In this document: in pieces, positions 1 to 11,700 of the stretch
How positions within the stretch are numbered: the stretch's first letter is position 1
Layout: the number at the start of each line of letters is the position of its first letter
Assembly (NCBI GenBank): GCA_961205875.1
Contig: OY540811.1
Coordinates: forward strand, 35,309,340 to 35,373,339
Source of the DNA: Sialis fuliginosa
Taxonomy: Eukaryota > Arthropoda > Insecta > Megaloptera > Sialidae
DNA: 64,000 bases
Direction: 5' to 3'
Program-made: the position numbers and the translations under genes
Notes under the pieces: generated by a model
Databases searched by the model: none
What the model was told of the DNA's origin: nothing
What the model saw: only the letters and a program-made list of their open reading frames with translations

Positions 1-350
1 ACCCTCTTCCCATAGACTGAAAAGTGTACTCACATTTTTTTTCACTTACTCTGTCCATTGGGTGCCTTTAGATAGTTCTTCTAAAATTCAACAAAACATG
101 TTAAATGATCTTTTGATTTTAACCCTTCAGTCACGATATATTTGCTTTTCAATGTAGTTATTAGAGCGCGACCCTCCCTTTCTAAGCTATCAATGCAAAA
201 AATCTGAAAAAATTCCAGATATATATAAAATAATTGCATTTAATTAATTAGTACTTTCAATGAAAATTATAACTATCAAAAATAGTTTATGGAAAATTTT
301 GAAATAACTATTTTTAATAAATCGTAGTGACTACGGAACCCTATCATGTA
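1..350. repeat. End fragment of the GGGTTCCGTAG repeat family
   Basis: Matches 52930-53250 over most of its length and ends GTGACTACGGAACCCTA. The family is marked by TAGGGTTCCG at one end and sits next to GTCCGTCCGTC-type runs. The stretch 350-540 shows nothing recognisable. Confidence 0.65.
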
Positions 351-540
351 GGCCGTTTTTTCCAATGGTATTTCTATTATTAATTCTATCAAATTTTCTG
401 AGCATTTCATAATAGTTGTTATTAAAATTTTAAGAAAATTAGTTTTATTTTATTCAAAAATATTTATTACTAAATTAATTAATAAGTACATGAGATGTAA
501 AGTAGTAATTACAATTTTGTTTATATTCGTATATATACAT

Positions 541-1592
541 TAGGGTGCTTAAAAAAACATTCGCTCTCGTTACGATATAAGTTAGTTTATGACCTAAAAT
601 AAATCCTCGTTTAATTTTAAAAGGTGCCGCAAAATAGGTATTACTAGTTTATAACAACTGATGAAAAAATTTTAAAGAAATTATTTTGTAGATAACAAAA
701 TTCTCTACAAAAGTGTTCACAAAGTCAAGTCCCTCAATTAACGGATCATAAGTCACAGGTATTCAAAGTTCATTTTTTGTTAAAATTTACGTCTAAAAGG
801 CTCTCACAACTAAACTATTGTCTTTATAAAATTAAGGTAAATGAAAATTTTATAGGAAATTTAATTCTCTACAAAAATAGTTCACAGAGCTATAAACGTA
901 AATGCAACGGGTTAAATCTTATAAACGTTTAAAATATATTTTTTTTTTACAAAAATCAACATTTTAACCTCAAACTTCTGTAAACATCGAATAAAAAAGA
1001 TATTTTATCGAAAAATAAAGTAATTTTTAACCGACTGTTCAATGCAAAAGGATAAAGTGTTTATCAGTTAATATAATATAAAATAAATAAATATATAAAA
1101 AATATATTTTAAACGTTTATAAAATTTAACTCATTGCATTTACGTTTATAGCTCTGTGAACTATTTTTGTAGAGAGTTAAATTTCCTATAAAATTTTCAT
1201 TTTAAATTAATTTTATAAAGACAATAGTTTAGTTGTCAGAGCCTTTTAGACGTAAATTTTAACAAAAAATTAACTTTGAATGCCTGTGACTTATGATCCG
1301 TTGAATTGAGGGACTTGACTTTGTGGACCTTTGGTAGAGAATTTTGTTATCTACAAAATGATTTCTTTAAAAAATTTTCATCAGTTGTTATAAACTAGTA
1401 ATACCAACTTTAGTACAAATGAATCATTTCCCCATGTTATTCAAATGTGAGATGGGACCTACCTTTGTGGCACCTCTTAAAATTAAACTACAGGGTAACC
1501 CTTGCGCGAGGTTTTATTTAAGTCATAAACTAACTTATTTCGTAACAAGAGCGAGGAAAAAAAATACAGATTTTTTTGACACTAGTATACAT
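541..1592. repeat. Long inverted repeat, about 1.05 kb
   Basis: The arm 541-940 is the complement of about 1105-1555 (for example CAAAGTCAAGTCCCTCAATT near 720 against its inverse near 1310). The left end is TAGGGTG; a fragment of the same family appears near 9955-9995 (AGAGCAAATGTTCATTTTTT). Confidence 0.8.
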
Positions 1593-2205
1593 TAGGGTGT
1601 TTTTTTAAATTTATTTTTATTTTTTCGGCCCGCAGGCCTATGTTTTAGCTTTGGATCAAAAGTTAACTGTCCCAAAATTCCAAACTCATAGATCAAACCT
1701 GTGGACGGCGCAAACCGAGTCTTTTTCCCATTTGATTAACATGGGTAAAATTACTTATGCGTGAATATCTCGTTGAAAAATTTATTTATTTTAATTTCTT
1801 ACAGCAGTACCTATATCATAGAGAATTAAATTTCTACAAAAAAGTTCCGAAGTGCTCTATTCATAGATCGAATAATTTTAGAGATATGTTCGTTTAAACA
1901 TTATCATAAAAAGTAAAATTCAATTTTTAAGATAATTTTTAAACAAACATTTCTTAAAATTTTTTGGATTTATGAAGTTACAAAATATTCCCCTGAGAAA
2001 TTAAAAAAAAAAAAATTTCAACGAGTTATTGATGCGTAAGTAAAAAAAGTAATTTTTCCCATGTTAATCAAATGGGAAAAAGATTCGGTTTGCACCGTCC
2101 ACAGGTTTGATCTATGAGTCTGAAATTTAGGGACAATTAACTTTTGATCCAAAGCTAAAACATTGGCCTGCGGGACCGAAAAAATAAAAATAAAAAAAAC
2201 ACTCT
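1593..2205. mobile_element. TAGGGTG foldback element, copy 1
   Basis: Ends TAGGGTGTTTTTTTAAAT and its near-complement ACACTCTA. The arms contain ATGTTTTAGCTTTGGATC on one side and its complement on the other. Same family as 26029-26448, 35728-36348 and 51126-51309. Confidence 0.85.
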
Positions 2206-2405
2206 AGTTATAGTTACATTGTTATTATAGTGAGTAATATTTCACTGAAAAATCTTCCAAATGTTCCAATTCTCTACATTATGCATCTAATTTTTTAAAT
2301 TTTATTATAAAACCTTTTTTTATATTTGAGTGTAAAAAATAAATTTTTAAAAAATTTGCAAGGCTTCATACATAGATAGATATAATTACATCTACTTAAA
2401 TATGG

Positions 2406-2890
2406 CTATGATTTAAACGGGCGGTAATACAGTTTCGGTCAGTATTAAAATAACATATTGTGTGATAAAACGTGAGCAGTAAAAAAATGGAAACGAGCGG
2501 TAATATATGTATTATGAAATGGGTGGTTGAATAAATACTTTGGGAAGTAAAATAAATGATTGGGCAGTAACACGTGAGCAGTAACTAAATCAGAATTGGT
2601 CAGTTAGAAATATTGAGGTAAGCGGTAACCATTTTTTCTGAGATGGCAATTCGGGATAGACTTTTTTGGGGAACGGGATGTTGGGGGTTCCTGTTAGTTT
2701 TTTTGTGGGGGAGGGGGGTTAATTTCTTTTAAAATTATTTATTTATATTAACTTCAATTTAGAAATTTTAAAATGTTCAAAAAAACAAATTGATTTAATT
2801 ACCGCACAAAAAGTTTAATACTGCCCAAATGAATTATTAACTGCCCAATGTTACCGCTCGAATATTTAAAAAACTGCTCAAATAATTACT
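2406..2890. repeat. Array of a short motif (G/A-GC-G/A-GTAA) that flips orientation
   Basis: GGGCGGTAA, GAGCAGTAA, GAGCGGTAA, GGGCAGTAA and AAGCGGTAA occur at irregular spacing between about 2415 and 2630. From about 2800 to 2890 the same motif is inverted (TTACCGC, ACTGCCC, TTACCGCTC, ACTGCTC). It looks like the two ends of a decayed element. Confidence 0.55.
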
Positions 2891-2950
2891 TCCCCTTAAA
2901 TATAAACAAAATGCAAATGTGACCATCATATGAGTCAAAAAGTTCCTATT

Positions 2951-3699
2951 GAGCAAGAACTGACTGCAAAAAAACTAGCCTTTCGAGTAACAGGGTAAAA
3001 TATTTTTTTAAATGTTAGTACCCATAGCGAACATGAGAAAAATCATTTTGTGCCTGGGCGGAACTTGTTAATTTTTCAGGGGGGGGGGGGGGGGGCTAAG
3101 GACTTAAAGCTAGATAAAAAAATATATTTTTTTATACCCAGGCATGTGGCATGTTAAAATGTATAACCAAAGCAGCGGAAATTGACCCTCTTTCTTATTG
3201 TTGTCTAAATCAAAAATGGCACCTGCAGGGGTCTTTAAGCAAATTCAAAAATAAAAAAATTAAAAATGGTATACCAAGGTGTGTGGGGTGTCAAAATGTA
3301 GATCTCAATTAGTAGAATATGACCAACTCAAAAATGGCGCCAGCAGGGGTCTTCAAACAGTATTTTATTTTGCCCCCTCCCCTCAAACTTTGTAACTACC
3401 GGCTCAAATAATCTGAAAAAAATTTGGTAACGAGGCTTTGGTGGGACTACCAACTATAAACACTAAAGTCAACAATATTCCGCTGCTTTGTTATTCATTT
3501 TAACATTCCACATGCCTTGGTATAAAATTTTTTTTTTTACCTATCTTAAGCTCTTTAGTCCCCCCCCCCCCCTGAAAAATGAATAAGTTCCGCCCAGACA
3601 CAAAATGATTTTTCTCATGGTCGCTATAGGTACTAACATTTAAAAAACATTTTACCCTGTTACTCGATAGGCTAGTTTTTTTGCAGTCAGCTCTTGGTC
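2951..3699. repeat. Inverted repeat with G-run and C-run
   Basis: The left arm (CTGACTGCAAAAAAACTAGC onward) is repeated inverted at 3560-3699. The arms carry an 18-G run near 3079 and a C run near 3560. The centre (3110-3440) holds two diverged direct units containing AAAATGGCGCC-like motifs. A related stretch is 50520-50775. Confidence 0.8.
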
Positions 3700-3765
3700 T
3701 ACTAATGTTGGTATTAGAGTAGAGTTGAAAAACATTTATGTATATCCCATTTAATTAAGGCAGTA

Positions 3766-4750
3766 TTGTACGGTGTGACGCCTAAAATTTTAAATTCAAG
3801 ATTTCTTTTTTGTAACAAAATAAAATATAATCTTTTCAGCAGGACTTCGAACCGTTATTTTTTTCGTTTCGGTTTTTGTACCGGTTCGAGTAAAAAAATA
3901 TATATCGGTTTAGTTTCGGTTTTCGTTCCAAAAATAATAACGGTATTTCGGGATTTTTCGGTTCAATGATTAATTGAAATTTTTTTTATTTGTATTAAAA
4001 ATTTATTTTCTGCCATAATTTAGAACATTTTATGGTACTTGTATGATAGATCTGAACAACTGAAGTGAGGAGTCAGATAATGTTAACGCGCATATTTAAA
4101 CAACCGAAAAAACCGATACTTTTTTTTCGGTTCGGTTCCTGTTTTCGTTCCGGCAAAAAATAACGGATTTTTCCGGTTTTCGGTACAGTTCCGGTTCGAA
4201 GCCTTGCTTTGTAATGTTTTTTGGAGTCACAATGGACTCTTCGAAAAAAGGTGGGTGAGGGGTGGAAAGTATATCTCCACGTGTAGCTATTTGAAACAAA
4301 AAAATCAAATATATTTTTATTTTATAAAATTGTCTCTATCGTATTATATAGAATCAGACATTTATATTAATAAAAAACAAAATGGCGGAATTGTAAAAAG
4401 ACGTTTACAAAAATCGTGTTTTTTCGTTGTAAATTGAGGAAAAACAAGTGATTATTAATAAAAATAAATAATTTTAAGTAATACGATAACTATTAGTATA
4501 TAGAACAACGTGTTAAAATTATGGCCCGAACGGTTGCTTAGAATTTCGTTTCTGCTTCTCACCAACCGATAAAAAGTGTTTTCGAGAAAAACGCGTTTAA
4601 AGATTTAGTAACAGATCTTACACTAACACTTTCTCTTTTATATCTTCGTAAATACTTTGAATTTTAATCTACAATTTTCACAGTATACTCACAGTATATT
4701 TTATTTTCAAAATATTTATAAAAAAAATCGAAAATTTTAAATCGTCACAT
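3766..4750. repeat. Interspersed repeat shared with 44445-45020, split by a hAT-like insertion
   Basis: Sequence at 3769-3838 and 4207-4740 matches 44445-45020 (GCCTAAAATTTTAA, then AAAAGGTGGGTG, then CTGTCTCTATCGTATTA-like blocks). Open frames here are not protein genes. Confidence 0.75.
3840..4206. mobile_element. hAT-like element (CAGGACTTCGAACCG) inserted in the 3766 repeat
   Basis: Ends CAGGACTTCGAACCG and CGGTTCGAAGCCTTG. The corresponding stretch is absent from the 44445 copy. The body has scattered TTTCGGTT motifs; the flanking duplication is degenerate. Confidence 0.75.
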
Positions 4751-4757
4751 CGCAATA

Positions 4758-5090
4758 CTGTCTTAACTGGTATTATAATGAATTTGCTTGAGTGCAAATG
4801 TAAATTAGTTTCCAGCTAACGCTATCTGCTAGGTGACAAATTGTTATGAAATTGCTCGATATTTTAAAGCAGTCGTAATATATGTATAATAATGTAAATG
4901 CTATGCATTTATGAGGTACACTTGGCAGCACTTATTTTATGTCGTTTATTTCTACTTATCGCACATCCGTCAAGGTGTACGATTTCATTGGCTACATCTG
5001 TCAGTGGTTATCATTTATATTTAATACCTAGCAGATAGCGTTAGCTGGAAGCTAATTTGCATTTGCACTCAAGCAAATTCTTTACAATAC
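4758..5090. repeat. Palindromic element, about 0.33 kb
   Basis: GAATTTGCTTGAGTGCAAAT at the left and its complement at the right (about 5055-5082), with matching CTAACGCTATCTGCTAG arms. No coding sequence. Confidence 0.8.
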
Positions 5091-5236
5091 CAGGCATTAG
5101 TCATTTTAGTTTCAGAATGACATATAAAATATATGATTTAGTCCTTGGAACCTACAATAACTCATTAAAAATGTTAAGTAAGTTAGGTTTACATTTGTAT
5201 GTGATATGTATCAGTGTATTAAATTATTCTCACAAC

Positions 5237-5693
5237 CAGTGCCGGATTAAGCCTGTAGCAAATGTTATAAAGCGGCAGTAGCGTCACTAGGAGGGGGGAA
5301 ATCGATATTGTCACCCCCTCAAAACTTAGAAATTTCAAGCTTTTGAATGAGCTTTGGTTCATGCAAATCTAATAATTTTTGGCAGAGATATAACTGTTTG
5401 AAAATTCGATTTTTGTTTGCTTTTTTTTAATTATCCTTTAATTTTTTTGAGGAATGTACAATAAAAAATCACTTTACAGACAAACTTTTCTTAATTTAAT
5501 GTGGGCAAATATAGAAAAATCGATTTAAAATATTATAGAATCGAGCTTTAAAAATCGATTTTTCGATACAATCGAATTGAGATCGGAAACCCTATTAAAT
5601 TATTAATTACTGTAGATTTGGTCACTCCGTATCAACCATTGGACGGTAGATGGTAGCATTTGCTACTCTTGCTACATAGCTAATCCGGCACTG
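5237..5693. mobile_element. hAT-like non-autonomous element in the Cosmc 3' flank
   Basis: Ends CAGTGCCGGATTAAGCC and GGCTAATCCGGCACTG, flanked by a perfect 8-bp duplication CTCACAAC (5229-5236 and 5694-5701). No coding capacity. A related, larger copy lies at 28472-30711 and a relic at 33450-33660. It ends 31 bp downstream of the Cosmc stop codon. Confidence 0.93.
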
Positions 5694-5724
5694 CTCACAA
5701 CTTATGAATCACAAAATGATTGTT

Positions 5725-8700
5725 TTAAACATTTCCATAGTATTGAGTACGTAACATTTGGTTAAAGGATTCTGGATCTGATACTATTGTCTTCCACAAA
5801 TCAAAGTACTGCTCAGATGATACATTTCCATATATTCCGCGTTGTCGTAAGAAAGATCTCCAAACCTATTTTTTACAAATATAAATATAGTACAAAATGC
5901 AAATAATTGAAAAATATATAATTTACCTCCTTTTCAGGTACTGGTGTCGGAGCTGGAACATTTCCTTTATTTCCATAGGAAAAGATTTGTAAATGGTATA
6001 AAAAATAGTTATATGTGTACATTTTATCAGCTTCAATGGACTGAAATTAAATTTCATATAATAATAAAAGTATGCAGTCCTCTTAAAGGAGAACATATGA
6101 ATAGACGGCGGAAAAATAGGTGAAATTTGGGAATTATCTCAAAACCTATTTGTACCATTTCATCCAGATTTGTTTATTCTAAAGTATATATATTGAGGTA
6201 TGTTTACAAACTTTTTTGTCACTAGTCAAACGAAGTTCAAAGAACTAAGTTCAGACCAGACCTGAAGATGGTCAATAGGATTTGATCGAAACATCGTCAA
6301 GAATACAACTCAGAACGCGAAGCTACCCGGAATTTTTCACCAGCATCAAATTTTTTTATGTACCAAATACAGGGTTACACATCCAGAGTGAATATCGACT
6401 TTATTTTGAAAACTATAAGAATTAGAGCTATATTTCAAATTGTAACTACCCTTCAATTTTAATTTGGAAGAATAATAAAACATCATGTAACCCCCACCCA
6501 TACTCGCATCGCCCACACGCCTCTCAGCTTTGAAATTTTAAATGGAACCCCCCATATTTTATTTGCTATCTGAAAGCTAGATTTATTTAATAAACTTTTT
6601 ATCTCAACAAAATTATTCTATGATGGACCGTTTGAGAAATATTGGGCAAGATGTGATTTTTTTAGGGTATAGTATTTTTTCCACATTAAGGAGGATATCG
6701 ACTTTATTTTGAAAACTATAAGAATAATATTTAACATTTCAAATTGTAACTACCCTTCAATTTTTATTTGAAAGAATAATAAAACATAATGCAACCCCCA
6801 CCTATATTCGCATCGCCTATATGCTTCTCAATTTTGATATTTTTAATGGAATCCCCCATACTTTAATTTGGAATCTGAAAGCTATATTTTTTTTAATAAA
6901 CTTTTTACATCAACAAAATTCCAGGCAATTTATCTAAACCCTGTCGGTTTTTACTTTTTTATACAAACATAAAATGTACTGTATAATAAAGTATAGTGAT
7001 CATAATCATAATAAAAATTCGAACTCGAGATCTCAACGGAATTACACGTATTGAGGGTCCCTGAATCACGTACGACCATAATCTTAATGACGTCTGTGTG
7101 TGCGTGTGTCTGTGAACGCCCTACAGCCAAAACGGCGAGACTTGCAGACAAGAAATTTCAATTTCAATTTGTATACTCTAGATGTGCACCTCCTATTTTT
7201 GAAAACCATCATTAAACCGGATACGGATGTTTATTGATGTCAATTTTTGAATATTCGAATTATTTTTGAAACGGTGCGCAGTAGAAAAAAATGTTTCAGA
7301 TTAAAGTTATAGAAAATGCTCTTATCTATAATTTATGTTCTGTTCATTCCCTCTCCCCCCCCCCCAATTTTTATTTTAGGAAATAATCGGTTTTCTTTAA
7401 TTTTTGAATTTTTCGAATTATTTTTTAAACGGTGCGTATTAGAAAAGAATGTTTTAGATACAAGTTATAGAGAATATTATTATCTATAATTTTTGTTGTA
7501 ATCATATTTAAAAAAAAAATTGTGTTAGAAAATAATCTTTTTTTTCTAATTTTATTTGTGCATAACATAAAAAAATTGTAGAGAACATTATTTTCTATAA
7601 TTTATGTTCTATTCTTTTTTTTGTATATTTTATGAATTGACCAAAGAGTAATAATTTTAGTTTTTATTTAAAAATAATTTTAATATCTATGATTAATCTA
7701 GTTATCTATGAAAATAGCATTTATTCTTACAACTGTCAATTAAAAGCCATTGACAAAACAACATTTTTGCTTCCTCGTAATATCGAAGATACGAGAAGCT
7801 TTGTGATCGTTTTAGATTGAGACAAAAAATATAGTTCTCCGATTTCAAAATTTTAAATTGATCTTTCCGTTTCACGTCAATACAAACACTTTTCGTTCCT
7901 TGTCTGTCTGTCTGTATATCCCCTGAATCCTTGTCACACGCATAACTCATTAACCACTTATTGAAACTTGGTCGGATGGTTGGGTCTGGCTTGAAGATTG
8001 GGTCTACAACGTTGTAAAATATTCCCTTATAAAGATTTATCTCAATTTATTTTTAAATGGTACGTAAAAAAACCCTGCACTTTTTGATTGGGGTATGACA
8101 CTTTCTGTGCTCATAGATAAGGTCAAAAGAATAATTTTCAGATAGGGAGCCACTTTAAAATCCGTGTAGAACACCATTATATCGGCTATTAAAGATGGCC
8201 CCCACCGTTTTTATTAAATTGGCTGTATCTCAGTTCCTAGTCATCTGATTTCAATTTTCTTTTGTTTATTTTAAAGTTCTTATTGAGAAGATTATTTTTT
8301 GTCATTATTCATTTTTCTCTAAATCTTAAAGGTTCCCCACAATTTTCGAAAATCTGAAAATTTTACTTTTCGTACGAACTTAATTTTTATATAACTTTTT
8401 TATTGTGCCCAATATCATTTTTTTACCTCATATAAAAAAGAAAGACATTTTTTTCTGCGTTCCATTGATAACAAGATAATACTGTTTTAATTAACAACTT
8501 CTTTGAAAAAACCGTGTTAAACTAAGAAAAATAGACTATTTTTGGATCATTCCATGTCAAGTTTACCTTTTATCATATGAAATTTTATGTTGGGATCAAT
8601 TTTCTCATATGGTATAGTTAAAAAAATGAAAAATCTGTCATGGATGTCACTGACTTTTTTATACAATAAAAAAATGTACGTGTATCTACTAATATAAAAC

Positions 8701-11700
8701 AAATAATTTTGGCTTACTGATGATAGATATAAAAAAATTAATAGAACATAAACTATAGATAATAACGTTCTCTACATTTTTTGTTATAAACATTTCATTC
8801 TGTCATGAACTTATTCAAATAAAATGGAAAAAAAATTTAAAATATAATTAAAAAGATTTTTTTTTAATTGGTAAGAGATACAAAAAAATTAATGGAACAT
8901 AAACTATAGAAAATAACGTACTCTACAACTTTTATTTCAATGATTTATTTCTGCTTTAAACCATTTCAAATATAATTGAAAAAAAACGATTATAACCTCA
9001 AAAACTTTTTTTGGGAGAAATTGAACATAACATAAATTATAAATAATAATATTCTAAACAAATTTTTCTTTAAACATGTACCGTTTCAGAAATAATTCGA
9101 ATAAATATAAAAATTACAAGAGTAAACATCCGTTTCCGGTTTTAAAAATCAGGTTTTCTTTCTTAAAACAAATTAATCCTAAGTATAAAATTTTACCCCT
9201 CTATGTACTGTCATTTTTGAGTTACAGCGTTTACAGCCAAACAGATACACACACAGACAGACAGACAGACATGATGATAAATATAGTCAGAATTGATTCA
9301 GGGAAGGTATAAATAGACATTTCCATCAAAATCTCGAATCCGAGAAACCAATACAGGTAAACTTGATATGGAATGATCCAAAAATAATCTATTTTTCTTA
9401 GTTTAACACGCTATTTCCAAAGAAGTTATTAATTAAAACAGTATTATCTTGTTATCAATGAAACGCAGAAAAAAATGTATTTCTTTTTTATATGAGGTAA
9501 AAAAATGATATTGGACACAATAAAAAAGTTATATAACAATTAAGTTTGTAAGAAAAGTGAAATCTTCAGATTTCGGAGAATTGTGGGGAACCTTTAATAT
9601 TTAGAGAAAAATGAATAATGATAAAAAATATTTTTTTAATAAGAACTTTAAAATAAACAAAAGAAAATTGAAATCAGATGATTAGGAGCTGAGATACAGC
9701 TAATTTAATAAAAACCGTGGGGGCCATCTTTAATAGCCGATGTAATGGTGTTCTACACGGATTTTAAAGTGGCTCCCTATCTGAAAATCTTTCTTTTGAC
9801 CTTATATATGACCACAGAAAGTGTCATACCCCAATCAAAAAGTGCAGCGTTTTGGCTTTATTTGCCACGAACCAGACGTATTACTTAACACATTTAATAA
9901 ATAAAGTAATTGCAATGTTACATAGTTGTATAATTTATTAAACCCTTGAAGACACTTAGCGAGAGCAAATGTTCATTTTTTTGACACACCCTAAAATACA
10001 TATCATCCCCTTTAAGACAAAACAGAACAAGCGCCATTACATTAATAGCAAAGCACTATGCTAATTTACTATGTGGGGGATTTTCAACATTTAGGGTCGA
10101 GCGGGGTAAATATGAAACACCAAAAAAATGGGGTAAAAGTGAAACAAGCTTGCAACTAAAAAACTAATTTGTTTATAGGAGAATTATAAAAACCGACATC
10201 ATCATTAAAGGTTTGTTAATGCGACCTGAAAATATGAATCGCTTAATAATCGCTAATAAGCGCCCTTTGTCATCCCTGTTAGTCGATGTCGAAACGTGTG
10301 AATTAAATTTTAATTCTTTGCACAACTTTCTGTATAGCTCAGATAATAATTAAAGTTACAATTTCACATTGATATGCCACAAAGAAAATAAATCAAAGCT
10401 GCCAAAGTAGCTTTTCTTTTAATTTTTCGAGAAATATTTTCCATTAGAGGCCTGTTTCACTTTTTCCCAAATTAGAGGTTAAAATTTTTGATTTTTAAAG
10501 TCCGTGTTGTATCGTACAGTTCAAATGACGTAAGTATTTAAAATGGTTATTCATAAGCGCATCTAGTAGAAAAAATTCAAGTATGAATATGTATCGTTAA
10601 CTGTCAAAAAACATGAAAGATTTGTATTTTGTTTCACTTTTACCCCAGTTGACCCTAAATTTTTTATTTAAAATTTGATAGCATTTTTACCTGGAACGTA
10701 ATAGAATGATCACTGCAACATTTAAATGGATACACAGCATATTTATAATAATTTGCAAGCTCAGTGAGTGAACCAGGGAACAGTAATTGATTTAAATTAT
10801 ATCCATGAAATGTAGACAGCATATTTATATCTCGAGTATCAGATGCTGAAATATTTATCGATGCTAAATGTTTTGCTAAAAAATATAAAAATTATAATTA
10901 AAAAATAAATAGTTAAATAATTAATAGTAATATACAGGTTGATTCAGTACTGTCGTGCCAAACTTGAACAGTAAATTAATAAAAATATTTAAAAACATTT
11001 TATGAACCTGTGTCCGGATATTTTTCGTTAGGGGGCCACAATCCTCCAAAAATTTGATTCAAAATTAGTTTCTATTTAATATCTGGAGAACCCATTGTGC
11101 TAAAGTTATGAAATTTTATACAGGGTTTAGTATTAATAAGTGTTATCGATTACCAGTATTAAACAATTATAATTTCGATCTGGGTTGTATGGGGCCAGTG
11201 GGCCCATCGATTTTTATCTATTATTTTTTTGTTCTTTAATTTTTTCCTGAGTTACACATTTGAATAAGATATGATACATGTATGATACAAAATACATAAA
11301 AATACACTTTGCTCATCATAGTTAATGTTAATGTTAATTTACATAATTTTAAAACCAATTATGTAATTATAAAAAAAAATTATCACTGTTTCATTTAATA
11401 GGGTAGGTAGCAAAATAGTCACTTTGGGGATTATTTAGATAAATTTATAACGGGAAAACTGTAATACCCAGATCCAAACTTGGTATAGTGAATTTGTAGA
11501 TAACATTATAAAAAAAACATCTGCCAAGTAAATGCACAGTGCTTCCTCGTGCTAAATTCACTAAAACCGATAGTGTTCAGATAAATTGCCTGGCATTGGT
11601 GGTTAACCATTTAATTTTTATACAAATTTTACTAAAAAATCTTAGTTCGAATTTTTTCTTAAAACGCACCTGAATATTTTTTCATATATTTTTAATTTTT

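Noticed and set aside
9076-9312. Small ORFs with QTDRQTD peptides (also 12012-12209, 46498-46698, 7702-7950)
   Set aside because: They arise from CAGA/CGGA tetramer runs inside repeats; no conserved frame between copies.
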